A program made the position numbers and the translations under genes. From Sphingobacterium kitahiroshimense (GTDB lineage: Bacteria > Bacteroidota > Bacteroidia > Sphingobacteriales > Sphingobacteriaceae), in contig NZ_JAOQNK010000001.1 in the NCBI RefSeq assembly GCF_025961315.1, forward strand, positions 62,001 through 126,000: a stretch of DNA of 64,000 nt, written 5' to 3'. Position 1 is the stretch's first letter, and every line of letters starts with the position of its first letter. Under the pieces are notes generated by a model, which made no database searches, had not been told where the DNA came from, and worked only from the letters and a program-made list of their open reading frames with translations. Below, piece after piece: positions 47,601 to 57,152 of the stretch.

Positions 47601-47886
47601 TATTTTTAAAGCTGAGTTATTCGATAATAGAGCATTAAACGAGGATGAAATAGCACAAAATGTAAATCTAACGCAACACATCTTTAATCTTGTAGTTACT
47701 GAAATAAAACTAACAGGTTTTTGGGATAGTGTTCCGGCACAATCAAAACTAAAAGCCGAATTACAAAAAATGTTGTTATCGCCAGAATTCAATAAATTAC
47801 CAAATATTATTAAAAAAAGAAGTGAACTAATTTCAAGAATAATGGAGCTTTCAAAAACCAATCATTTTAAAATGATAGCAGAATAA
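44686..47886 (+). CDS. hsdR: Type I RM endonuclease/translocase HsdR
   Basis: A 1,066-residue motor subunit. The PD-(D/E)XK nuclease motif is VPDIVLFVNGLPIVVVEAKS near 163-183. The helicase part has Walker A HTQGSGKSLTMMFMV near 328-342, VFVTDRTQL, DEAH in MTDEAHRSQY near 444-453, and SIGFTGTPTGK. The C-terminal helical part should contact HsdM. It cleaves unmodified foreign DNA after translocation. Ten bases separate it from hsdS. Confidence 0.94.
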   Translation: MIVTNDNKYRGNLGSSLKLDEYSHVEKPFLEQLINLGWALGNNEVLKLALQQTPQQSYRTSFSEVVLQPKLRQSLKTINPFLTEPQIDDVVRKITTFEKGSLIESNQKVLDLLLENTTVSKNEITGELSPTVRYIDFENVTNNIFTAISQFKVNIPGTDHNIVPDIVLFVNGLPIVVVEAKSSKVKEPIPEAIDQLLRYSEQRGDSREGNKELFFYNQFIITTCSLEAKFGTITTNIEKHFYRWTDPFPKSLNDLIHGKSSPNDQQRLVAGMLDLRNLLDIIQVFTVFQIDDKGRKIKVVGRYQQFRSVKLATKRLIEGKNPLERGGIIWHTQGSGKSLTMMFMVREMRLKPELLSWKIVFVTDRTQLEEQLSETGGSIGFNIKTANFINPKATPNGQSLKELLATDNSDLVMAMIHKFQENGDLSGLQIFPELNPSANVLIMTDEAHRSQYSLLAANLDKALPNATSIGFTGTPTGKTEKKYKDYIDKYTMRQAIDDGVTLEIVYEGLTHNAEIPNKSGMDKKFEDVFSEYTLTERLQILGFGTRDAYLDAIETIEAKAENMVNHYVEHIFSGGFKAQIVGNSREACVRYKVAIDNALKTKIAELEISNPMLVNIDVLKQLETAVVISGNHNDKIHIKAFTSGQYHKKSIKRFKLPFDKTDEEDKTVNGNVGIIIVNNMLLTGFDAPIEQVMYLDRVVVAHNLLQTIARVNRIGPEGKDKGFIVDYVGVGHHLKRALDTYAEKELQEIIECITDDETELNELIKAHNEIWDYLKEQGLDDLTDIDAFFDVFYDEDIRFEYIKLYNKLTTCFNNVLPRKEALEFFTDWKSFTEINALANKHFRDNRFSMKGIPPKLRGIADEFLKSKGIEQTIAPISIIADDFLKNVKNKERTKTKAAEVEHAIRHYIDINLDEDPELFASFSEALEKILENFKGNWKVIYEELEKLREKIKNREKEETYGLDRKKQMPLFRIFKAELFDNRALNEDEIAQNVNLTQHIFNLVVTEIKLTGFWDSVPAQSKLKAELQKMLLSPEFNKLPNIIKKRSELISRIMELSKTNHFKMIAE

Positions 47887-47887
47887 G

Positions 47888-48562
47888 ATGCAGTTAGAGT
47901 ACGAAATAAAATTTAGCAAAAGAAAAACACTCAACATCACCGTTGAACGTGACAGGAAAATTATTGTCCGTGCTCCATTGAATTTGTCATTAGAAAAGAT
48001 AGAAGAAATAGTTCAATCAAAAAGACAATGGTTAAAAGAAAAAATCAATCATGCACAAAAGTATCCAGTTGATATAAAACCAAAAGAATTTATATCAGGA
48101 GAAACACTATTGTATTTAGGCAGAAACTATCAATTATTATTAGTTGACGAACCAATTGAAGGCATAGAATTTAACCAACGATTTAGAATTTCAAGAGAAA
48201 ATCAAGGAGTAGCTAACAAATTATTCAAAGCTTGGTATATGAAACAAGCATTAAGTAAAATTGAACCATTAGCTAAAATGTATGCAACTAATTTAGGTGT
48301 CAAATTCAATGAATTTAAAACCTCTCAAATGAAATACCGTTGGGGTTCTTGCACTCCGAATAACAATATCATATTCAATTGGCGAATAATCAAAGCACCA
48401 ATGTATGTTTTGGAATATCTAGTGGCTCACGAATTAGTACATCTTATTGAAGAAAATCATACACCTCGTTTCTGGAACATACTATCGATTCAAGTACCTA
48501 ATTATCAAAAGGCTAAAAATTGGTTAAAGATTAATGGGCATTTGTTGGAGGTTGATTTCTAA
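47888..48562 (+). CDS. YgjP-type (DUF45/M48-like) metallopeptidase of the RM operon
   Basis: The 224-residue protein contains the zinc-protease signature VAHELVHLIEENHTPRFW near 178-195 (HELVH) and the family segment MKYRWGSCTPNNNIIFNWRIIKAP. One base separates it from hsdR, so it is a genuine member of the operon. YgjP/DUF45 genes are often found at the end of type I RM operons. Whether the peptidase acts on HsdR or on other proteins is not known. Confidence 0.9.
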   Translation: MQLEYEIKFSKRKTLNITVERDRKIIVRAPLNLSLEKIEEIVQSKRQWLKEKINHAQKYPVDIKPKEFISGETLLYLGRNYQLLLVDEPIEGIEFNQRFRISRENQGVANKLFKAWYMKQALSKIEPLAKMYATNLGVKFNEFKTSQMKYRWGSCTPNNNIIFNWRIIKAPMYVLEYLVAHELVHLIEENHTPRFWNILSIQVPNYQKAKNWLKINGHLLEVDF

Positions 48563-48610
48563 TTATTGATAAAAGATTCGACATATTATTACTTCTCTTC
48601 AATACTAAAT

Positions 48611-48651
48611 GGAGTTGCCAACTTAGTCGGTAGTAATAAGTTAGCAACTCC
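48611..48651. terminator. Bidirectional terminator with a recurring word
   Basis: A 15-bp stem with one mismatch (48611-48625 GGAGTTGCCAACTTA with 48637-48651) lies between the rightward RM operon and the leftward helicase gene. Its right arm and following bases recur at 51549-51567 on the far side of that gene. Confidence 0.75.
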
Positions 48652-48689
48652 AAATTGGATTTTGTAATTCCTATTCCAAATTGTCTATA

Positions 48690-51215
48690 TCATCTTGTAT
48701 ACATTTCACTATATTCACTTGTTAATGAATTATTATCTAGTTTATGAACTTCTAAAAAAGTATGAATCTTCTCACTTGTAATATTATTAAGATCATAGTT
48801 TTTAAACTCTTTAATGAAATTTTTTACAGATGATTTTAAAGCTTTTAATTTTCCTTTTCTAATCACTTCAACTCTATGTGTAAAATTAGCATTTGACGCA
48901 AGTTTCTTGGTTGGAATTATCATAGCATATTTCACTACTACATCTCTTCCATACTGTTCTTCAAACCAACCACAATGATTATTCATTTGACCTGCCTCAG
49001 ATTTTATAATTTCTATTCTATCAACATCAACCTCTGATTTACATTCAAATATTAAATATTGATTCACTGAAATGCACCATAAATTATCTGGACCCTTTTT
49101 AATTTCTTTATCCGGCCTTTCTGATAAAAAGCCAAGTAGTTTACCTAATTGTTGTATCGATTTTTCGAACTTTTCGTGGCTAATTCCAAAATCTAGGTTC
49201 GAAAGAATATCTTCTACTTCTAGAGCTAACTCAGAATAACTTTTATGATTAAGGATGAATTCTTTAATTTTTTGAATTCTATTTTCGTTAATAAAACTCA
49301 ACTTCTGATAAGTGATTCCATCCTTAGGTTTTAATAGTTCGTAATTTAAATTGAAAGCACTTTTTTGTAGTTCATTTGATGATATTTTACTGAAGTTGTA
49401 TAAGTATTTTGCTTTTAATTGTAAATACCAACCTTTTTCTAAGTCATCAGAAACACATGAGTCAATTAGTTCTTGAATTGTGTCAGCTGCTTTGCTATAA
49501 TCACCAATAAAATAATTTTTAGTAGCTTTTTTCTCTAGTTCATAAATCTTATGATTATATTTTATTTCGTTAGCAGTATCAATTGAATTCATCTCCTCTG
49601 TATAATATTCCTTCCAATCTTCATCTCTATGCAAGGTTTGATTTATAAGATCAACTAATTGTTTAATTCGATTATCTTTATATTTGTCAACTTCATCATT
49701 TGCCATTTTAGCAATTTCTAAACCTATTTCTATTTGCTTTCTAGTTTGGTAAGAAAAATACTTGTTTGTTTGAATGCTTTTAACAAATTTAACCAAATCT
49801 GCACCAATCATAAGAATAACACTATAATCTTTTTCTCCTCGAACACTTCTTCCTAATCCTTGCTCAATTTTCTGAGCTATTTTAATATTATTATAATCAC
49901 TATTTATTCTAGATTGTTCTTCGTATTTATCTGATAAAGAAGTGAAGTTAGGTTTACCATCGATAACAAGTACTCTACAACTTTCATCTGGCAAATCAAT
50001 ACCATCATAACGATTTGCTAATACAATGGATCTATCAAAATTTCCATTTTTTAGTTTTTTTATTTCATCAGCTAAGCTTTTAGTATTTGGATTTATAGCG
50101 CCTTGATTAAAATACAGCTGTGCTTTTGTAAAAGATGATACTAAAGACACTACACCAAATTTCCTATTTTCTGAAGGCTTAGATACTAATGAAATAACTC
50201 TATCTCTTGTAATATCATCATGAATAAGTGAAGGAATTAAAATCATCTTTTCTCCAGACCAAATTTTATCAACATCCTTCAAAGGGGAATTGACTGCTTC
50301 AACTGAGAGATTTAGACCTTTAATAAAAAAAGAATCATCCTGGGTCGTTGCCGACATTAGTATTCTATTATTTGCATTTGTGAAAAATGAAAACTTCTCT
50401 ATTGGAAGATGTATTGATGAGATTTCAATATAGCTACCTGAGACAAAGGCTTGACATTTATCAATATGATCTTTTAAAAGTGGCCATACAAATTTGATAA
50501 ATTGCTCCTCTTTGTAGTAAGACAGAATCTCCATTACCTCATCCGATTTATCTATCCATTCCCAATATGGAATTGGAAGAAATGAATCGTTATTTGGTTG
50601 ATATAATTCCAAATATGTTCCCATCCCTTGGTCACATAATGAAGTGTCAAATAAATTAAATATTTTTTTATAACACTCGTGTGCTCTATCAATTTTTACG
50701 GTAAAAGAATCTTTAATTGCATCAATACAGGCATGAGCATCGTCCAGAATAATGGATCCAATATTACTACTTCTAGTTCCTATTCCAAAAATAGACTTTC
50801 CATTAAATACTTTTTGAACATGAGTAATAAGAATTCTTTTTCCATTAATAAAATCGTCAGGTAATATATTATCAATACCTATTTCACAAACAAGAATACC
50901 AAATTTTCGTGCATCTTCTATAGCTTGATTTACCAAATATTTGTTAGGACAAATAAATATGCATGGACCTTGGTTCGAGTTTATTTTTGACTGAAGCATC
51001 AATAAACCAATTAAGGTTTTACCTTCGCCTGTATGAAGTTTTATAATTAAATCCCTATTATCTTTATGATCTTTAAACCAATCCTCAAGTATATATTTTT
51101 GTGTTGGCCTAAGAGGACCGGTTACACTTCTTCTATCTAGGGTATCGTAAATTTCAACTGGATTAGTTTTTCTATCAACAGTATTCTTATTAAGTTTTTT
51201 TTTAAAATCGACCAT
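48690..51215 (-). CDS. Helicase-nuclease fusion, candidate single-gene defence protein
   Basis: The 841-residue protein has an N-terminal superfamily 2 helicase: Q-like region LRPTQKYILEDW, Walker A HTGEGKTLIG at 61-70, a DDAH box (IILDDAHACIDAI) near 155, SATTQDDSFF, and GLGRSVRGEKDYSVILMIG near 455. Residues about 560-690 are helical. A PD-(D/E)XK-like nuclease lies at about 708-729 (DNLWCISVNQYLIFECKSE). I do not recognise a named system. The position between RM and Hachiman genes and the helicase-nuclease fusion suggest a stand-alone anti-phage protein. It has its own flanking repeats. Confidence 0.75.
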   Translation of the reverse strand: MVDFKKKLNKNTVDRKTNPVEIYDTLDRRSVTGPLRPTQKYILEDWFKDHKDNRDLIIKLHTGEGKTLIGLLMLQSKINSNQGPCIFICPNKYLVNQAIEDARKFGILVCEIGIDNILPDDFINGKRILITHVQKVFNGKSIFGIGTRSSNIGSIILDDAHACIDAIKDSFTVKIDRAHECYKKIFNLFDTSLCDQGMGTYLELYQPNNDSFLPIPYWEWIDKSDEVMEILSYYKEEQFIKFVWPLLKDHIDKCQAFVSGSYIEISSIHLPIEKFSFFTNANNRILMSATTQDDSFFIKGLNLSVEAVNSPLKDVDKIWSGEKMILIPSLIHDDITRDRVISLVSKPSENRKFGVVSLVSSFTKAQLYFNQGAINPNTKSLADEIKKLKNGNFDRSIVLANRYDGIDLPDESCRVLVIDGKPNFTSLSDKYEEQSRINSDYNNIKIAQKIEQGLGRSVRGEKDYSVILMIGADLVKFVKSIQTNKYFSYQTRKQIEIGLEIAKMANDEVDKYKDNRIKQLVDLINQTLHRDEDWKEYYTEEMNSIDTANEIKYNHKIYELEKKATKNYFIGDYSKAADTIQELIDSCVSDDLEKGWYLQLKAKYLYNFSKISSNELQKSAFNLNYELLKPKDGITYQKLSFINENRIQKIKEFILNHKSYSELALEVEDILSNLDFGISHEKFEKSIQQLGKLLGFLSERPDKEIKKGPDNLWCISVNQYLIFECKSEVDVDRIEIIKSEAGQMNNHCGWFEEQYGRDVVVKYAMIIPTKKLASNANFTHRVEVIRKGKLKALKSSVKNFIKEFKNYDLNNITSEKIHTFLEVHKLDNNSLTSEYSEMYTR

Positions 51216-51833
51216 TTTTAAATTTAATATTTGACAATAATATTTTCTATTTTAGGATCTTTCCGAAAAGATATGTCAAATTAGTCAAGAATAAGTACGG
51301 GAAACCGTAAATCTGTATATTATTTTGAAATCCCGTTTTTAATTATTGGTCTGATTTGGAAAATATATTTTTATATAATAGGTCTCATAGTTATCTGGAG
51401 GAGAAATCAGATATATTTTCGATTATTTTACATAGTATAGAATTATGGATTAATAAATTGTGTCTCATTAACGATACTGATTAGACATATACTGACTAAT
51501 TATAGATAATGTAATAGATGAAGTTGCGTAAATAGTTAACTTTATCTGCCGACTAAGTTAGTTACTCGATTTAATGTAAATTGCAATTAGAGCCTAAAAA
51601 CTTTTATGTAAGATCTTTCTTAATTGAACCGTCTTCAAATTCGGTAGTGTCAATTCAACAAATTTTATAACCAACATAGATATTAGCGAATTTATTTTTA
51701 GTACAAACCTGTTGAAAATCAATAAAATTGCGTAGGAGTCGATAACATATCTCCTTTTGTCAACCATAGATGATAGATTATTAATCAATTATTTTTTTTT
51801 ACAGATAATCCTTATTTGTTTGATAAGCAGGTA
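51216..51833. other. Gene-free AT-rich stretch between the helicase-nuclease and Hachiman genes
   Basis: No supported gene is present. A 64-codon leftward frame at 51594-51788 shows no domain and is probably chance. The notable feature is the word at 51549-51567, CCGACTAAGTTAGTTACTC, which matches the reverse complement of 48612-48630 in 16 of 19 positions. Confidence 0.45.
51549..51567 (+). repeat. 19-nt boundary repeat flanking the helicase-nuclease gene
   Basis: CCGACTAAGTTAGTTACTC is the counterpart of the minus-strand word at 48612-48630 (16 of 19 identical). In the same orientation the last 13-14 bases also match 48637-48650. Together the copies bracket exactly one gene. Confidence 0.5.
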
Positions 51834-54800
51834 TTAATTACGGGTCATTCTTACTAAAATATCGTTATAATTTTCCTGTGGTAATACTTCGAGTACTTCA
51901 ACTAAGTAATCTATTTGATTGATGTCGATTTCAACGGATATGAGTTTTGAAAATTCCCTTGGAACATATCCTAAGTCGTCAGGCCACAAGTCTGTAATTT
52001 TTATAGCAAAGGGATCAAAATCATTATTGGGCTCCCTGTTGTAGTTAAGAATATCTCCTATAGTTACATTAAGGCTTGCATTTCTACGCTCTTCGTTAAA
52101 GAAAACTCCCTTAATCCAGAAACTAAATGTTTCAGGAGTGCCATCAAATTTATTAGGGCTTAGTTTAAATGCCGTTGTCAGTATATTTTGAGCATCATAA
52201 GTATTGAAATTGAATTCATCAATATCTTCATTCGTAAGGTTTGCAATCCATTTGATAAAGTTTCTACCATTCAGATTACCGGATATATCAGATAATCTAA
52301 GTGAAATATCACGGTTCTTAATACCAATTGATCGTGCCAAACATGCTGTTGAGTTATTTAATCCATACTTAAGAAAACTCGATAGGTTTTTAATTCCATC
52401 AGGCATTTCTTCTACATGAAGAAGATGCGTAAGTATTGTAAGGAATGCAGAAATACCCCATGCATATCTAAAATAAAAACCCTCTGATAACAAAATATGC
52501 AGGTGTTCTGGTTTGTCAGAAATATCCTCCCAATCTATAATAAGGTTTTCAATCTCGGCACCAGTTATCCAGCCATTAGCAATAGTTAAATAGTCTTTCG
52601 GGCCTCCAGTTATTTTATCCAATTTATAGGACGTAACTTCTTCTATTTCTCCATTGTGAAATAGTTCAAAAATCATAGCCAGCATCCATAGATAATCATC
52701 AGTAGCGATAATGAATAACAACTCTTCTTTAGTTAATATAAAATTACGTATTGCTAGATTGCTTTTTACTGCAAATCCAGTTTCGCTAAAGATCCTTAAC
52801 AAATCATCAGGAACCTCTTCTTCAATACTTGCCATAATTCTTGTAAACGAATTTCTGATCGGAGTAATGTCTATATTTCTCTTATCAGCCTGAACTTTGA
52901 AGAGACTATTATTAAGAACCTGTTCAATCGCGCTTTCTGCATTAAGATCTCCTATTACTTCTTCAGCAAGTAAACTTAGTAAATATGGCTCAGCCAGTGA
53001 AGACATATATTGTTCGTAAAGACTGCCATTTATTCTTTTCTCAATAAGTGCATTCAGTACATTAAAAAACATGCTAAAAGCAGGTTCAATGTTGGCCTTC
53101 TCAGAATATTCCTCATAGGATATATTATCCGTATGACTTTTTATTACAAATATCACCTGACCTTCAGTTTCTTTACCAGCTCTACCAGCTCTTCCTACAA
53201 GGTTCCAGAAGTCTCGGTTACTAACTTTATTAATTATTAATTTCTTATTCTCGTCAACCTCGGTGCTTATGATTGTGCTATGGATGATAATGTATTTGAT
53301 TGGGAAGTTCAATCCTTGTCCGACGGTATTTGTCGCAATAAGAATCCGCAGTTTCCCGTCGGAATAGTCTGTTTCTACAGCTCGACGTACAGCCTCTGGC
53401 ATATCTCCATAATGTATACCAATCCCTCTTTCAATACACCTTGTAACGTGTGACTCTTCGCCAAACCATTTCTTAGCAAAGAAGTAAGACTCTTTATTAC
53501 GATTAATCCTTAATACTAATGGGGTGGTCTCTTCGGGCAACTTTTCTAGTATGCTTAGTATTGAATTCCCGACTGATTTAGTATAGCGTGGTTGGGAACA
53601 AAATACAAGACAATTCCCATCTTTTGACAATTCAAAAGCAATACTAGCACAAGTATCACCTTTATTGTTTTTTCTTGGGTAAGTATTCTCATATTGTTTT
53701 ATCTTAATGATACTTGGTACAAAGGCATTGCTTTTGATCCTGGTGTCTTCATTTTCGGTATTAATATCCTTGTAAGTGATTGTACCATTATTACCTACCC
53801 AGTCGAATCTCCCAATCCACTTTTTTGTTGGCTCCCATGTTTCATCAACACCACTGTCAGGAAATAGTTTAGACCTAACGACGCGTCCAGCAGTACCGTT
53901 CAGCCACATCGAATATTCATCCGCATTTTCAGGAGGCATCACCGCTGATATGAAAATGGTTCTTAAAGAAGGTACGTGAATTTTTAAACGTATTATGAGA
54001 AATTCCAAAAGGCTTGCACGAGATGAAATCTCACCTACAATGTGTCCCTCATCAACTACCATTATCGATATTGACTCGAAATATCCAGGGTTGACTCTCA
54101 ATAACAGATCAATCTTTTCCGGTGTTGCGATTAATACATTTGTGTCTTCCAATATCATCTCTTGGAATTCGTCTATTTCGTAACTTCCAGAAAGTGAAGA
54201 CACTGAATAGCCTAGTTTGGAGAGGTAATCAGCAAGTTCAACTTCCTTTTCATTTGTTAATGCCCTAAATGGTGCAACATATATACATTTCCTATCCGGT
54301 TCCTCAATTAATGAATTTAGGATTGCGAGTTCTGCTATAAATGTTTTACCTGCACTGGTTGGCATTTGGATAACATAGCTATCCCTAGTAGACAAAATCC
54401 CTGCATCCAGTGCCCTTAGTTGCGAAATCCAAAATTCAAACTTTGATAGTCTTTTTTCTGACTCTTTTATTTTGTCTCTGTTGTAAATATCGTAGGTCTG
54501 CAGTTTGATATATTTATTCCAGATGGTATTTATGCCTATGTCTTTTACAACTTTTAAATTTTCCCATATAGATCGTTCACTGTATGTTCTTACCCTAGCT
54601 CTGATAAGAAATAATAACTGGGAAAGATAAATGTTACCTTCCTTCAGGAAGTATAGATAACATTCGTTCACCTCTATAGAATAGTTATTTTCAGTTCCGT
54701 TGAGAATGGTTTCAAACCAACTGGCAATTGCCTTGTTGAAAATTTTGAGTCCAATATCTTCGCTAACATCATTATTAATTTTCGCTCTTGCATCGTAAAT

Positions 54801-55268
54801 CTGTTTTAATAGGATACGTCTGATCTGAGCAATGATGTAGTTATCTAAATCAAGCTCAACTTCCATTTCGGTTGTCAGCAGGTAGTTATCGGTTTTTCTT
54901 ACCAGGCATACTGCATTTGCCTGATAACCCGAAATGTCAAAGCATAATGCAGATAGAATTAGGCAATAGTCTCTATCATATACCTCACTTACTTCACTAA
55001 GATCCTCAAAAATTTCCGCGGCAATTTTAATGGAATTGATTGCTGTTTTCAGGTCAGTTCCTGAATGCAATAAATTGCAACCATTGGTTGATAAATACAA
55101 GGCCCTATCCCATAAGTAAGATTCAGAATAAGTTCGAGTGAAGTCTACACTCATTTTTCTCGCCGCTATCTGATTCTTATAGTTATTGAATTTGTACTCT
55201 TCTATTATCTGATTCAGTTCTTTTGAAATTATGTTGTAATATTCCCCAGTCTCCATGCTATTTGCCAT
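51834..55268 (-). CDS. hamB: Hachiman helicase HamB
   Basis: A 1,144-residue superfamily 2 (Ski2/Hel308-like) helicase. A helical N-terminal part of about 280 residues is followed by Walker A MPTSAGKTFIAELA at 302-315, the VDEGH box at 405-409, AVMPPENADEY (motif III region), NTVGQGLNFPIKYIIIHS (motif V region) and FWNLVGRAGRAGKETEG (motif VI). HamB loads on DNA ends and controls the HamA nuclease. It overlaps hamA by 11 bases, so translation is coupled. Confidence 0.88.
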   Translation of the reverse strand: MANSMETGEYYNIISKELNQIIEEYKFNNYKNQIAARKMSVDFTRTYSESYLWDRALYLSTNGCNLLHSGTDLKTAINSIKIAAEIFEDLSEVSEVYDRDYCLILSALCFDISGYQANAVCLVRKTDNYLLTTEMEVELDLDNYIIAQIRRILLKQIYDARAKINNDVSEDIGLKIFNKAIASWFETILNGTENNYSIEVNECYLYFLKEGNIYLSQLLFLIRARVRTYSERSIWENLKVVKDIGINTIWNKYIKLQTYDIYNRDKIKESEKRLSKFEFWISQLRALDAGILSTRDSYVIQMPTSAGKTFIAELAILNSLIEEPDRKCIYVAPFRALTNEKEVELADYLSKLGYSVSSLSGSYEIDEFQEMILEDTNVLIATPEKIDLLLRVNPGYFESISIMVVDEGHIVGEISSRASLLEFLIIRLKIHVPSLRTIFISAVMPPENADEYSMWLNGTAGRVVRSKLFPDSGVDETWEPTKKWIGRFDWVGNNGTITYKDINTENEDTRIKSNAFVPSIIKIKQYENTYPRKNNKGDTCASIAFELSKDGNCLVFCSQPRYTKSVGNSILSILEKLPEETTPLVLRINRNKESYFFAKKWFGEESHVTRCIERGIGIHYGDMPEAVRRAVETDYSDGKLRILIATNTVGQGLNFPIKYIIIHSTIISTEVDENKKLIINKVSNRDFWNLVGRAGRAGKETEGQVIFVIKSHTDNISYEEYSEKANIEPAFSMFFNVLNALIEKRINGSLYEQYMSSLAEPYLLSLLAEEVIGDLNAESAIEQVLNNSLFKVQADKRNIDITPIRNSFTRIMASIEEEVPDDLLRIFSETGFAVKSNLAIRNFILTKEELLFIIATDDYLWMLAMIFELFHNGEIEEVTSYKLDKITGGPKDYLTIANGWITGAEIENLIIDWEDISDKPEHLHILLSEGFYFRYAWGISAFLTILTHLLHVEEMPDGIKNLSSFLKYGLNNSTACLARSIGIKNRDISLRLSDISGNLNGRNFIKWIANLTNEDIDEFNFNTYDAQNILTTAFKLSPNKFDGTPETFSFWIKGVFFNEERRNASLNVTIGDILNYNREPNNDFDPFAIKITDLWPDDLGYVPREFSKLISVEIDINQIDYLVEVLEVLPQENYNDILVRMTRN

Positions 55269-56073
55269 AAACGTGATCGTGAAAAATTGTCATTGCTCTT
55301 GCATAGGATTCATCGACCCTTATTCTGAAGTCATTTAGTAGCACTATTGTCACATTCAATGGAGCAAGTGATGGTGGAAGAGCATGAAGATCATCCAGTA
55401 TATCACTGATAAACTCAGTAGATTCAATTATAAAAAATAGTTCGAAATGGGAGTTATAGTTTGCAGGATTCTTTACAATATCAGCATATTTAATAGAGGT
55501 AGCAAGGTCGCCTTCTTCATAACTTAGTCTACTCAAAAAGTCTGCAATACCCTGATTTGCCTGTGTCTGGTCTTTAACAAGACTGTTGTGGGCATTTACG
55601 GTAACGTAAAAACCATTCTCCTTTCTTATTCCCTGTCTTGTCTTTATTTCATAATAGTGAATGTCCGTTATATTTTGGTCACTGTTGTGGGCAATCATAT
55701 CAGTGCAAAAAACAGCCCTGTCTTTATTAAATTTCCAACGCAGTTTTTTGATAGGTACAGTCAACCCTTCAAAATAGCCGACAATAAGAGCTGCCAATAT
55801 TTCGCCGAAGTCGCCTGGCTTAACAATTTTATTAGCAATACCAGTGTCTGCTGGGAAAAGATAACTTTCTATGTATTCTGTTAATTTAGAGGGTAATTCA
55901 TTTTCAAAATGTAGTTTCATGAAAGCAATATTTCTATAGCTATCTGATAGCTGATCGGCGAGATAATCTTTTATTTCGTCATCCGCCACAATTTTCTCAC
56001 TTACATCTATAATTCGAAATGTGTTATAAGGCGCTGGCGCTCTTTCTTGATAATTAAGCCATTTGTCGAGCAT
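55258..56073 (-). CDS. hamA: Hachiman nuclease HamA (DUF1837)
   Basis: The 271-residue protein shows the DUF1837 core: PGDFGEILAALIVGYFEG with E91, LRWKFNKDRAVFCTDMIAHN with D125, and HYYEIKTRQG with E142 and K144. That is the E-D-ExK pattern of a PD-(D/E)XK nuclease. In the Hachiman system HamA is held by HamB and degrades DNA once HamB senses damaged or phage DNA. It is the first gene of a two-gene leftward operon. Confidence 0.88.
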   Translation of the reverse strand: MLDKWLNYQERAPAPYNTFRIIDVSEKIVADDEIKDYLADQLSDSYRNIAFMKLHFENELPSKLTEYIESYLFPADTGIANKIVKPGDFGEILAALIVGYFEGLTVPIKKLRWKFNKDRAVFCTDMIAHNSDQNITDIHYYEIKTRQGIRKENGFYVTVNAHNSLVKDQTQANQGIADFLSRLSYEEGDLATSIKYADIVKNPANYNSHFELFFIIESTEFISDILDDLHALPPSLAPLNVTIVLLNDFRIRVDESYARAMTIFHDHVYGK

Positions 56074-56294
56074 TGTTGATTTAGTTATTGGGTATCAGTT
56101 GGGTTAAAGTTATTATAATCTTTGTTATCAAACATAATTATAATAATAAGAATTATCAGTAGCACCTAAATCATTTATTAAAGATAAAATAAAATAGTTA
56201 GTGGTATCAAAACAATCGCTAGCCACCCAAGTATGTGTAAACACACCGTCAAAGCCTATCTAAATAAGATAAACAGCTAGATTGTAACTACATT

Positions 56295-57152
56295 TTACTG
56301 AGTAACTAATTTATCTTTTGCCTGAAGCCTATTTTTCAACTTATACCAAATGTACAATTCTGAAATTTGTACGCTTTGTTCGAAATCAGTCTCAATTTTT
56401 CGCCTTATTTTATGATAATCATTAAGATCATAGTCCGGGTGTGCAATTATACTAATATCATTGTAAAATGATTTTGACAGTTTTAAAAAAATATCATCCT
56501 TGATTGGAAGGTTTTCGTTCTTATAAATAAGTCTAAACTCACTTTCGTCTTTAAATGCAGAATGTTTTCTAAAACCGGTGTACTTAATCTTTTGAATATT
56601 TTTTTCATTATTGAAATCGTAATATGCTACTGATCCAAAAACAATGCTGGAAAGTTCAGGGTTTAATTTTTTTAACATAATCATGTTCGACATTAAATCT
56701 TTTAAACTTATCCTAATCAAAAATCCTTTTTGCTTATTGTTATGATCAGTGCCATATGATTTCCACATTAATTCATTTTCGATTTGATTTTGAGATATAT
56801 ACCAACATGAAATATGGTATTTCTGCTGTTCATTATTAATATTGACAGCTATTTCATCCAACTCGTTGATTGTTTTATTAATGTAATTTTGTAGATCTCC
56901 AATATCCATATGTGGATTGTGTTCTGGCAATAAACTAACAACATTCTTTCTTTTGCTAATCTCAACTAAATTGTTAAAATCTACACATTCTAATTGGTCA
57001 GAGAATTTATCAGCTCTAGTCATATAAATTCCCTTCGTTAAAAAGCTCTCCAATCTATTTAACGAAGGGAAATATCTGAATAAATAATACTTATCATAGT
57101 TCTCTTGTTTAATATCAAAGTTGTAACTATTAAATCCGAATTTATACCCCAT
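56295..57152 (-). CDS. DUF2971 domain protein
   Basis: The 285-residue protein has the DUF2971 layout: YYLFRYFPSLNRLESFLTKGIYMTRADKFSDQLE at 22-55 (counterpart of the family FNDPFE region), then HISCWYISQNQIENELMWKSYGTDHNNKQKGFLIRI near 135-170 and FRKHSAFKDESEFRLIY near 205-221. DUF2971 genes recur in defence islands; the activity is unknown. Its start overlaps, by 11 bases, the stop of a small gene in another frame (57142-57310), which implies translational coupling. Confidence 0.8.
   Translation of the reverse strand: MGYKFGFNSYNFDIKQENYDKYYLFRYFPSLNRLESFLTKGIYMTRADKFSDQLECVDFNNLVEISKRKNVVSLLPEHNPHMDIGDLQNYINKTINELDEIAVNINNEQQKYHISCWYISQNQIENELMWKSYGTDHNNKQKGFLIRISLKDLMSNMIMLKKLNPELSSIVFGSVAYYDFNNEKNIQKIKYTGFRKHSAFKDESEFRLIYKNENLPIKDDIFLKLSKSFYNDISIIAHPDYDLNDYHKIRRKIETDFEQSVQISELYIWYKLKNRLQAKDKLVTQ

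Noticed and set aside
51594..51788. Leftward 64-codon frame
   Set aside because: AT-rich sequence without a domain or start signals; treated as chance.
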